Part shown: piece by piece, positions 8,510 through 15,463 of the stretch
How the letters are laid out: every line of letters begins with the position of its first letter
Numbering within the stretch: position 1 is the first letter of the stretch
NCBI RefSeq assembly: GCF_041435115.1
Contig: NZ_CP108046.1
Location: 9,424,001 to 9,488,000, forward strand
Origin: Streptomyces sp. NBC_00289
GTDB lineage: Bacteria; Actinomycetota; Actinomycetes; Streptomycetales; Streptomycetaceae
DNA: 64,000 nucleotides
Reading direction: 5' to 3'
Made by a program: the position numbers and the translations under genes
The notes under the pieces: model-generated
Told to the model about the DNA's origin: nothing
Database searches by the model: none
Seen by the model: only the letters and a program-made list of their open reading frames with translations

Positions 8510-9190
8510 GTGAACGTAGGCATCCTGGGCACCGGAAACCTGGCCGTGGCACTCGGTCGCGCCTGGGCCGCTTCCGGCCATGCGGTCGTGGTGACGGGGC
8601 GTGACCCGCGGCATGCCGACGGGGCCGCCGACCGGATCGGCCCCACAGCGGAGGCCGTCGCTCCGGCCGACTTCGCGGGGCGGACCGACGTGGTCGTGGT
8701 CGCGGTCTCCTGGGAAGGGCTGGAGGCTGCCCTCCAACTCATCGGCGGCCCGGCGGGGACCCTGGCCGGCAAGACCGTCCTCGACTGCACCAACCCGGTC
8801 GACTACGCGACCGGTGCGCTGAAGCCGACATCCGGCTCCGCGGCACAGCGTGTGGCTCGCTTGGCCGCCGGTGCGGACGTCGTCAAAGCACTTCACCTGT
8901 TCGCGGGGACCTCCTGGCCGTACGTGGGGCCGCAGAAGGCGGAGCCGGTCGTGGCGATCTGCGGTGACGAACGCAAGGCCCTGGACCTCGCCGCAGCTCT
9001 CATCGGGGACCTTGGCGGGCAGACGGCCGTGATCGGTGGGCTCGACAGCGCCCGGCAGTTGGAGGAGGCCGCGGGGTTCGTCATCAGGGTTGTCGCCTCC
9101 GGGCACAATCCGAGGTTCGCCGTGCCCGACGTCGACCCGGCGCCGCTCAGCGCAACGAGCACGGCGGCCCGCCCTCCACGTAGGCTCTGA
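8510..9190 (+). CDS. NADPH-dependent F420 reductase-like oxidoreductase
   Basis: A 226-residue Rossmann-fold protein of the F420:NADP oxidoreductase-like family (NAD(P)-binding, dinucleotide motif GILGTGNLAVALG at the N-terminus, VVTGRDPRH for the NADP phosphate, then VVVVAVSWEGLEAAL and DCTNPVDY). It likely moves hydride between NADPH and a flavin or F420-type cofactor, or is a related reductase. Start is GTG at 8510 with GAGGGAGAAG upstream. It is divergent from an HxlR regulator and probably controlled by it. The C-terminal 20 residues are low-complexity. Confidence 0.8.
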   Translation: MNVGILGTGNLAVALGRAWAASGHAVVVTGRDPRHADGAADRIGPTAEAVAPADFAGRTDVVVVAVSWEGLEAALQLIGGPAGTLAGKTVLDCTNPVDYATGALKPTSGSAAQRVARLAAGADVVKALHLFAGTSWPYVGPQKAEPVVAICGDERKALDLAAALIGDLGGQTAVIGGLDSARQLEEAAGFVIRVVASGHNPRFAVPDVDPAPLSATSTAARPPRRL

Positions 9191-9217
9191 TCCTTCGGGA
9201 GACGAGAGCAGGTCGTG

Positions 9218-9448
9218 ATGTCGGCGGACGAGCCGTTACGGATGACGGTCGACGGTGAGGTGTTCGAGGTCAGCCGGCCGGACGACGGCCCGGGCAGCTA
9301 CCACTTCGCCTGGCTGACGGGGCCCAACCCCCAGTACGGTTTCGGGTTGCGCAGCCACCCGCCTGCGCCCCTCGGCACGGCCGATCTCGAGGAGGCGATA
9401 CGGGACTTCCTCTCCCAGGTGGACCCCGACACCGGATTCATCGAGTGA
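9218..9448 (+). CDS. Small conserved-type hypothetical protein
   Basis: About 76 residues. GTG at 9215 and ATG at 9218 are both in frame; ATG has the better spacing to the AGCAGG upstream. The sequence reads like a compact beta-rich fold (VDGEVFEVSRP, YHFAWLTGPNPQYGFGLRS) with an acidic C-terminal helix (DLEEAIRDFLSQVDPDTGFIE). There is no signal peptide or known motif, and I do not recognise the family. It follows the F420-reductase-like gene by 27 bp in the same direction and may be co-transcribed with it. Confidence 0.6.
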   Translation: MSADEPLRMTVDGEVFEVSRPDDGPGSYHFAWLTGPNPQYGFGLRSHPPAPLGTADLEEAIRDFLSQVDPDTGFIE

Positions 9449-9506
9449 TCGCCGGCTTGTGGGGCTGCGTCGACGGACGGTAGCCCGGTCACTGCTTCTG
9501 GCAGGA

Positions 9507-9521
9507 CATAGGCCAGCTATG
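9507..9521. promoter_or_regulatory. Inverted repeat upstream of PadR gene
   Basis: CATAG-GCCAG-CTATG lies 12 bp before the PadR start and overlaps a possible -10 (TATGTA at 9519-9524). It is a plausible autoregulatory operator. The short distance to the ATG also suggests a leaderless mRNA. Confidence 0.4.
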
Positions 9522-9533
9522 TAGAGTACGAGT

Positions 9534-9890
9534 ATGGGTATGCCGCGTATGACCCTGCAGACTCAACTGGTCTTGCGGGCTTTGCTGGAGGATCCCGGTC
9601 GGCAGCGCTACGGCCTTGAGCTGTGCGAGCTTGCCGGACTGCCCTCGGGCACGATCTATCCGATTCTCGCCCGTCTCGAGCAGGCCGGCTGGGTGGAGAG
9701 CACCTGGGAGGACCCGGCTGTGTACGAGAAGTCCGGCCGGCCACGCCGACGCTTCTACCGGATCACTCACGAGGGCGCCGAACAGGCCCGCGAGGCGCTC
9801 GCGCGCACCTACCGGTCGAGGAGGCAGCCGCTCCCGGGATGGGTGGCGGTCCGCCCGGCCGCGGAAGGACCAGACCGGTTCGAGGGGTAG
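9534..9890 (+). CDS. PadR-family transcriptional regulator
   Basis: A 118-residue winged-helix regulator of the PadR type with LQTQLVLRALLEDPGRQRYGLEL, the recognition region LPSGTIYPILARLEQAGWVES and the wing RRRFYRITHEGAEQA. It lacks the long C-terminal coiled coil, so it belongs to the short PadR-s2-like group. No ribosome-binding site is visible and the putative -10 is about 9 bp from the ATG, so a leaderless transcript is likely. No obvious target gene is adjacent; it may only autoregulate or act elsewhere. Confidence 0.85.
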   Translation: MGMPRMTLQTQLVLRALLEDPGRQRYGLELCELAGLPSGTIYPILARLEQAGWVESTWEDPAVYEKSGRPRRRFYRITHEGAEQAREALARTYRSRRQPLPGWVAVRPAAEGPDRFEG

Positions 9891-9920
9891 CTCCGACTGT
9901 GAGCCGGTGCGTTGCCGCGG

Positions 9921-10517
9921 TTACCCGGGTCCGGGTTCACCGGGGCCCGTGCCGGGTCCTCGACCGGATGCCCGCACCGATCCCGTCCCCGTGGGGGCGC
10001 ACGGTTCGCTCGGCGAGTCTCCGTCGGTCTCCGAGCGGAGGGCGTCTCGCAGCCTGCGCAGATCGTCGGCGGGCCTGCCCAGCCCGTTGAGGCACAGCCG
10101 GGCCGCCTCGATGCGTGGCTGGGGACGTGAGGTGAAGGCCAGGTCCATGGCCTGGCGCACCATCCACTGGTCGTAGGCCAGCAGCCGTCCCGCGTACTGC
10201 TGTGCGTGGACGAGGTCGGTCTCCGTCAGCACCAGATCACGCATTCGCCCGTGCAACCGGTGCAGAACCCTGCTCTGCCGTCCGGCCTCCTGGGCGGCCT
10301 GTCCGGAGAGGGGGCCCGGTTCGCCGCAGGCGGCCACCGCCCGGTCGGCCGGCGACTGTGCCGCGACCGCTTCGTCCAGCAGTGTTGTGAGAGCTCGCAG
10401 TTGGGAGGCGCGCGAGGGGCGGACCGGTACAGGCCGGCGGTGCAGCCTGGCCAGGAGCCGCAGGGCGTGCCGATGCAGTGCGGTCGGCTGCGGTCCGAGG
10501 GCCGTGCCTGGGGTCAT
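9921..10517 (-). CDS. Hypothetical helical protein
   Basis: A 198-residue Arg- and Ala-rich protein with no family I can name. The central part is predicted helical (LRALTTLLDEAVAAQSPADRAVAACG, RLLAYDQWMVRQAMDLAF, IEAARLCLNGLGRPADDLRRLRDAL), and the last 35 residues are Gly/Pro/Ser-rich and likely disordered. The ATG is preceded by GGGAGG at good spacing, which supports a real gene. It lies 143 bp downstream of the DUF3068 gene on the same strand and may be co-transcribed. Confidence 0.55.
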   Translation of the reverse strand: MTPGTALGPQPTALHRHALRLLARLHRRPVPVRPSRASQLRALTTLLDEAVAAQSPADRAVAACGEPGPLSGQAAQEAGRQSRVLHRLHGRMRDLVLTETDLVHAQQYAGRLLAYDQWMVRQAMDLAFTSRPQPRIEAARLCLNGLGRPADDLRRLRDALRSETDGDSPSEPCAPTGTGSVRASGRGPGTGPGEPGPG

Positions 10518-10660
10518 GGCGCCTCCCGGTCTGTGCCGCAGGACCCGGCCGCCGTTGGGTGGCTTCCTCCGCCATAGCGAAGAGCCTCAGCGGCGCACCC
10601 CGGTGGGGAGTGCCCCTCCAGTGTGCGCCCACCGCGCTGTTCGAGGCAGCTGCCGTCGGA

Positions 10661-11644
10661 TCACGTCGCGAGCGTGGGGGAAGAGCTCGCGGTCGTACGA
10701 GGGCGAGGTCTGCTCCTCGCCAGCAGGACGCCGCTCGCGGCCGTGAGAACGCACCCCGCCGCACCCGCGTCGATCGGCAGTGTCCGCCCCACCAGTCGCA
10801 GTTGTCCACTCTCCTTCCTCGCCTGGCTGACCTGGGACTTCTGGGTGGCCTGGGTGAAGGCGAGCTTCCTGCTGTCCAGGAGTACGACGGCGTCCCGCGT
10901 GGCGGCCGGTGCACGGAGTGTCCGGCGCGGGCCGACCTGTGCGTAGAGTGAACGGCCGGTGCTCTGGTCGACGACCAGTCGGATGCCGTGGTTGGCGTAC
11001 CACTCCTCGGCGAACAGCTGGGCGGCCTCCGGTTTCCCGACGAGACCCCCTGGCACCAGACGTGTGCCGATCCTCGTCGGGGGGACGGTGCCCGTGAAGA
11101 CGTAGCCCCGGTATCCCTGGATCTCCTCGGTGCCCCGGTAGGAGAGCACGACAGTGGCGCCGAGAGTGTTGTCCCACCAGGTGTAGGCGCGTTTTTGCAC
11201 GTCGAAGGGGAACTTCAGATAGGCCTCGCCCTCGTGGTGGCCCCGCTCCTGGCAGCAGTGCACGGGCTTGTTCGTCCTGCGGTCGGTGACCCAGCGGCCG
11301 GTGACGAACTCCAGCGCGTCACGGGGGTCGGCGGCTGGAAGCGACTCGTCCGTGTCCACCGTGGTCACCACGTCCCAGACCGCCGCTCCGCTGCGCTCAC
11401 TGGCGACGACGTCACCGCGCACACGTTGCGTCACGGTGATCCGTCGGTCGTGGACCGTCCTGGCCTCCTCGCTGTCGAAGACGCTGCCGGTGCCGGTGTA
11501 GACGGCGGTCACGTCGATGTCGACGGGGTTCACCGCGGCGTGTGGCCTGACGTACCAGACGAGCATCATCGCCAGGACGAGCAGGAAGACCCCGAGACCG
11601 AGCAGGAACAGGGCAGGCGCAGAGGGCAGGGCGGTGCGGCGCAT
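10661..11644 (-). CDS. DUF3068 (PorA-like) membrane-anchored protein
   Basis: A 327-residue protein of the DUF3068 family. An N-terminal membrane helix (ALFLLGLGVFLLVLAMMLVWYV) is followed by a large extracytoplasmic beta-rich domain starting with PVDIDVTAVYTGTGSVFD. A short second hydrophobic segment (AAGCVLTAASGVLLA) near residue 300 precedes a cytoplasmic Arg/Ser tail. Cys-Cys and His-rich residues occur at HCCQERGHHEGE. The family occurs in actinobacteria and is linked to the cell envelope, but no reaction is known. ATG has a GGAG upstream. Confidence 0.8.
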   Translation of the reverse strand: MRRTALPSAPALFLLGLGVFLLVLAMMLVWYVRPHAAVNPVDIDVTAVYTGTGSVFDSEEARTVHDRRITVTQRVRGDVVASERSGAAVWDVVTTVDTDESLPAADPRDALEFVTGRWVTDRRTNKPVHCCQERGHHEGEAYLKFPFDVQKRAYTWWDNTLGATVVLSYRGTEEIQGYRGYVFTGTVPPTRIGTRLVPGGLVGKPEAAQLFAEEWYANHGIRLVVDQSTGRSLYAQVGPRRTLRAPAATRDAVVLLDSRKLAFTQATQKSQVSQARKESGQLRLVGRTLPIDAGAAGCVLTAASGVLLARSRPRPRTTASSSPTLAT

Positions 11645-11904
11645 CCGACACTCCAGACTTTGGCCGCCCGGCTCGCGGGCGGCGCGGCGACGTGGGGACA
11701 GCGCGCACAGGTACTGGCGGGGGACGGTAGACGCGCTCTCGGCGGGTCGTCAATGGGCTTGGCTCGCGGGTGCGAGTGCGTCGTCTCGCGAGCCGTGGCG
11801 CCGGGGGGCCGGCCACAGAGGGAGGTAAATGCCCGGCCGTAAGGCCTGCCCTGCTGTACATCCCGGTCGTGAAGCCCGGTCGTAGCGCCGGTGGTGCCGG
11901 TCGC

Positions 11905-12522
11905 TCAGCGGCTGGCGGCGAGGGCCGCGAGGACCGCGCGGGTGACGCGGGCGACGTAGGCGTCGTCGGTGGGGCCGCCGACGGCCAGCATCCTGAAGTA
12001 CAGCGGGGCGCCGAACAGATCCACCGCCAGGCCCATGTCGATGTCGGCGGGCAGCTCGCCCCGCTCGATCGCCTGGTGGAGCAGTGTCGCCACGGCGGCG
12101 CGCCGGGGGGCCAGGACCGCGTCGTGGAGCGCGGCGCTCAGTGAGGGATTGCGCGCCGACTCGGCCACCAGGTCGGGGATGATCCGGCCGACGAGCGGGT
12201 GACGGAGGTCGGCCACGGTGTCCCGGACGAAGCGTTCGACGTCGTCGTGCAGTGATCCGGAGTCGGCGGTCGCCGGGAGGTGCGCGGCGGCGGCCTCGGA
12301 GACCAGGTCGACCACCATCGCCTCCTTCGCGGGCCAGCGGCGGTAGAGGGCCGCCTTGCCGACGCGGGCCCGGCGGGTCACCGCCTCCATCGACATGCGG
12401 GCGAACCCCGTCTCGGCCAGCTCCTCGAACACCGCCCGCCTGATCGTCTCGGTCACGGATTCGCGCAGGACCGCGGAGCCCGTGGGTCTGCGGTCTGCGT
12501 CGTCGCGGCTGGTCGATTCCAC
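11905..12522 (-). CDS. TetR/AcrR-family repressor
   Basis: A 205-residue TetR-type regulator with an N-terminal HTH (MSMEAVTRRARVGKAALYRRW, about residues 43-63) and a C-terminal ligand domain of the TetR_C type (VERFVRDTVADLRHPLVGRI). Start is GTG at 12522. A TAATCT -10 on this strand (12529-12534) sits 6 bp before it, so the mRNA is probably leaderless. Two identical-type 20-bp operators lie just upstream, one over its own -35 region and one before the divergent MFS operon. It therefore probably represses both itself and the transport/catabolic operon. Confidence 0.88.
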   Translation of the reverse strand: MESTSRDDADRRPTGSAVLRESVTETIRRAVFEELAETGFARMSMEAVTRRARVGKAALYRRWPAKEAMVVDLVSEAAAAHLPATADSGSLHDDVERFVRDTVADLRHPLVGRIIPDLVAESARNPSLSAALHDAVLAPRRAAVATLLHQAIERGELPADIDMGLAVDLFGAPLYFRMLAVGGPTDDAYVARVTRAVLAALAASR

Positions 12523-12541
12523 GGCGGGAGATTAGCACCGG

Positions 12542-12561
12542 ACGGAACGGTTGCGTTCCGT
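12542..12561. promoter_or_regulatory. TetR operator 1
   Basis: ACGGAACGGTTGCGTTCCGT is a palindrome with outer 8-bp perfect arms. It covers the -35 region of the leaderless TetR gene. It is the same 20-bp type (ACGGAAC-N6-GTTCCGT) as operator 2. Confidence 0.75.
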
Positions 12562-12596
12562 TGAGGCCGGGTGTACGTTCCGGGCCGAGACGTGAG

Positions 12597-12616
12597 ACGG
12601 AACGGACCTGTTCCGT
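12597..12616. promoter_or_regulatory. TetR operator 2
   Basis: ACGGAACGGACCTGTTCCGT has perfect 7-bp arms identical to those of operator 1, with centres 55 bp apart. It sits directly before the small ORF and MFS operon and would block its transcription. Confidence 0.75.
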
Positions 12617-12640
12617 TCTGTTTTCGGAATGGGGGTCCTG

Positions 12641-12808
12641 GTGACGTTCCTCTTCGACGACAAGCCGTACTTCTTCCCCGGACTGTGTACGGCCGGGTGC
12701 GCCGCCTACGAGGACGTGGATCCGCACGCGGCCGCGGCCTCGGCCCCGGCCCCCGAGCTCCACCCGCGCGTTCTCGACCGGCTCGGCGAACGACCGGTCC
12801 GCGCATGA
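12641..12808 (+). CDS. Small unrecognised protein coupled to the MFS gene
   Basis: About 55 residues from GTG 12641 (an in-frame ATG at 12629 is also possible; GGGGGT precedes the GTG). The N-terminus reads VTFLFDDKPYFFPGLCTAGC with two cysteines four residues apart, followed by an Ala/Pro-rich linker. Its TGA overlaps the MFS ATG as ATGA, which is good evidence for translation and coupling. I do not recognise the protein. It could be a small metal- or substrate-binding protein, or the remnant N-terminus of a lost gene. Confidence 0.5.
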   Translation: MTFLFDDKPYFFPGLCTAGCAAYEDVDPHAAAASAPAPELHPRVLDRLGERPVRA

Positions 12809-14283
12809 GCGTCGGGGCGGACACCCGGCCGGACGCGGCGGACGGCACCCGTCGGCGGGCTCGCACCGTTCTGGTGGTGCTGGCCCTGTTCATCGTGGTC
12901 AATGCCGCCGACAAGGCCGTACTCGGCCTGACAGCGGATCCCATCAAGGCCGAACTCGGGCTCTCCGCAACCGAGTTCGGCACCATCGCCAGCAGCTTCT
13001 ACCTCCTGTTCAGCCTCTCCGCGGTATCGGTCGGCTTCCTGGGCGACCGCATCCGCCCCCGGCCCCTGCTCGCCGTGCTCGCCCTGGTCTGGGCGGCGGC
13101 GCAACTGCCGATCCTCCTCCCCGCCACGGGATTCGGAGCGCTCGTCGCCACCAGGGTCGCGCTCGGTGCGGGCGAGGGGCCGGGCTTTCCCCTGGCCAAC
13201 TACACGGCCTTCACCTGGTTTCCCGAGAAGCGGCGCGCCCTGCCCTCCGCCGTCGTGGTGGCGGGTGGCGCCGGAGGCACCGTCCTGGCCGCGCCGTTGG
13301 TGGTCCTGGTCAGCAACACCCTCGGCTGGCGGGCCGCGTTCGGCATGCTGGGGGCTGCCGGACTGGTGTGGACCCTGGTCTGGCTGCGGGTCGGTGGCGG
13401 TGGGCCGTACGCCGCACACCTGGGCCCCGGCCCGGCGGACGACGAAGCGTCGGTGGACGGCGAACTGCGGGCGGACGACGTACCGGCTGCCCGCGCCGAC
13501 GACGAACGTCCCACTGCCGTCCCCTTCTTGCGTGTCATCACCACCGGCACATGGCTGGGGGCCACCTTCTCCACCTTCGCGGTCATGTGGACGCTCTCCC
13601 TGGGATTCGCCTGGCTGCCACTCTTCCTGGAGGAGCAGGCCGGCTTCAGCGACGCGCAGGTCAGCGGGATCGTCGGGCTCCCTGCCCTGTCCATGGCCGT
13701 CCTGGTCCTCTCCACGGGAGCCGTCGCGCACCGGCTGCTGCGCGGAGGGGTGACCGCCCGGGTCGCACAGGGACTTCTCGGCGCGCTGCTTCCGCTGCTC
13801 GCCGGAGTCTGTCTGCTGCTCGCGACCCGGGCGGGTCCCACCGCGCTTCTGCTGCCCCTGCTGGTCCTGGCGTTCTCCGCGGGCAACGGCCAGACCCCGC
13901 TCATCAATGCGGCCATCGCCGACATCTGTCCGGCCGGCCGGCGCAGCGCCGCACTGGGGCTGTCGTACGCCCTCGCAGCCCTCTCCAGTCTGTTCGCCCC
14001 CTATGTCACCGGGCGGATCATCGACGCGGCGCCGACCGAGGCCGTCGGCTATGGCCGGGCCTTCGATCTGGCGGCCTGCCTGCTGGTCGCCGGTGCCGTG
14101 CTCTCGGCCCTCCTGATCCGGCCCGACCGGGACGCCCTCGGTCTGCTCGCCGCGCACCCGGCGCCGTCCGCCGCGTCCTGCCCGTCACCCGCGTCCTCCC
14201 TGTCGCCCGCGTCCGGCACGTCCCCTGCGCCACCTGCCGCCAGCGCGTCCGGACCGGACGCGGAGCCCTCAGCCAAGGAGTGA
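12805..14283 (+). CDS. MFS transporter (anion/aromatic-acid symporter-like)
   Basis: A 492-residue major facilitator protein with about 12 membrane segments. Motif A-like GFLGDRIRPRPLL follows TM2, and the region AADKAVLGLTADPIKAELGLS with GAGEGPGFPLANYTAFTWFPEKRRA resembles the anion:cation symporter group that imports organic acids. A hydrophilic acidic loop (DDEASVDGELRADDVPAARADDE) separates the halves. The C-terminal 50 residues are a Ser/Pro/Ala-rich tail. It starts by ATGA overlap with the small ORF and ends 4 bp before the thiolase, whose ribosome-binding site AAGGAG lies in its last codons. It probably imports the acid used by the downstream enzymes. Confidence 0.85.
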   Translation: MSVGADTRPDAADGTRRRARTVLVVLALFIVVNAADKAVLGLTADPIKAELGLSATEFGTIASSFYLLFSLSAVSVGFLGDRIRPRPLLAVLALVWAAAQLPILLPATGFGALVATRVALGAGEGPGFPLANYTAFTWFPEKRRALPSAVVVAGGAGGTVLAAPLVVLVSNTLGWRAAFGMLGAAGLVWTLVWLRVGGGGPYAAHLGPGPADDEASVDGELRADDVPAARADDERPTAVPFLRVITTGTWLGATFSTFAVMWTLSLGFAWLPLFLEEQAGFSDAQVSGIVGLPALSMAVLVLSTGAVAHRLLRGGVTARVAQGLLGALLPLLAGVCLLLATRAGPTALLLPLLVLAFSAGNGQTPLINAAIADICPAGRRSAALGLSYALAALSSLFAPYVTGRIIDAAPTEAVGYGRAFDLAACLLVAGAVLSALLIRPDRDALGLLAAHPAPSAASCPSPASSLSPASGTSPAPPAASASGPDAEPSAKE

Positions 14284-14287
14284 TCCG

Positions 14288-15463
14288 ATGCTCGTAGACA
14301 TCGCCGTCGTCCAGGGAGCGCGTACCCCGATCGGCCGGTACAAGGGCGCGCTGGCTTCGGCTCCCGCGCACCGGCTGGGCGCGCTCGTGATCCGTGAGGC
14401 GGTCGTCCGCGGCGGGCTGGGTCTCGATGCCGTGAACGAGGTCGTCCTCGGGTGCGTGGGCCAGGTGGGCCCCGACGCGTTCAACGCCCGGCGTGCGGCC
14501 CTGGCCGCCGAACTGCCCGTGACGACGACCGCGTACAACGTCAACAGGCTGTGCGGGTCCGGGCTGCAGGCCGTCTGGTCGGCCGCCCAGAGCCTCACCC
14601 TCGGCGACGTGGACGTCGCGGTCGCGGGCGGCAACGAGTCGATGACCCGTCAGCCGCTGCTCGACTACAGCGAACGGGCCCCCGACGAGATACCGGGACC
14701 GCCGACCCTCGACGGAACGCTCTCCCTGGTCACCGACCCCTTCGGGGGCTACCCGATGGGCATGACCGGCGAGGTGGTGGCGGACCGGTGGCGCATCTCG
14801 CGGCTGCGCCAGGACCGGTGGGCCGCCGAGAGCCAGCGCCGGGCCGCCGTCGCCGTCGACGAGGGACGGTTCGACCAGCAGATCGTGCCAGTCGAGCTCC
14901 CGGGCGGCGTCGTCGCACAGGACGAACATCCCCGCCCCGGCACCACGGCGGAGAAACTCGCCGGACTGGCCCCGGTCTTCTCGGCGAACGGCACGATCAC
15001 CGCCGGGAACTCCGCCGGCATCAACGACGGAGCCGCCGCGGTGCTGCTCCTGCGCGCGGTCGATCTCACCCCCGGCACGGCACCGCTGTGCCGGCTGCGC
15101 GACGTGGTCGTCACCGCGCTGGAGCCGGAGATCATGGGCGTCGCCCCTGCCGAGGCCATCCGCAGCCTGGTGCGGCGCAACGGCCTCACCCTCGACGCGA
15201 TCGACGTGATCGAACTCAACGAGGCGTTCGCGGCCCAGGTCCTGGCCGTCATGGACGAACTCAAGCTCGACCCGGACCGCGTCAACCCCAACGGCGGGGC
15301 GATCGCCCTGGGCCATCCCGTCGGTGCCACCGGAACCGTCCTGTTGCTCAAGGCGGCGCACGAACTGCGCCGCACCGGAGGCCGGTTGGCCGTGATCGCC
15401 CTGTGCATCGGCGGCGGTCAGGGCATCGCCGCACTGATCGAGAACCCGGGCCACACCCGGTGA
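14288..15463 (+). CDS. Thiolase (acetyl-CoA C-acyltransferase)
   Basis: A 391-residue thiolase that would cleave or form beta-ketoacyl-CoA. All catalytic parts are present: nucleophile Cys89 in NVNRLCGSGLQAVWSA, NEAFAAQ, the His of GGAIALGHPVGATG, and the C-terminal Cys of CIGGGQG. The length is normal. The gene sits between a transporter and an acyl-CoA synthetase in one tightly packed operon, which suggests degradation of an imported acid through a beta-ketoacyl-CoA. A biosynthetic acetoacetyl-CoA role is the alternative. Confidence 0.92.
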   Translation: MLVDIAVVQGARTPIGRYKGALASAPAHRLGALVIREAVVRGGLGLDAVNEVVLGCVGQVGPDAFNARRAALAAELPVTTTAYNVNRLCGSGLQAVWSAAQSLTLGDVDVAVAGGNESMTRQPLLDYSERAPDEIPGPPTLDGTLSLVTDPFGGYPMGMTGEVVADRWRISRLRQDRWAAESQRRAAVAVDEGRFDQQIVPVELPGGVVAQDEHPRPGTTAEKLAGLAPVFSANGTITAGNSAGINDGAAAVLLLRAVDLTPGTAPLCRLRDVVVTALEPEIMGVAPAEAIRSLVRRNGLTLDAIDVIELNEAFAAQVLAVMDELKLDPDRVNPNGGAIALGHPVGATGTVLLLKAAHELRRTGGRLAVIALCIGGGQGIAALIENPGHTR

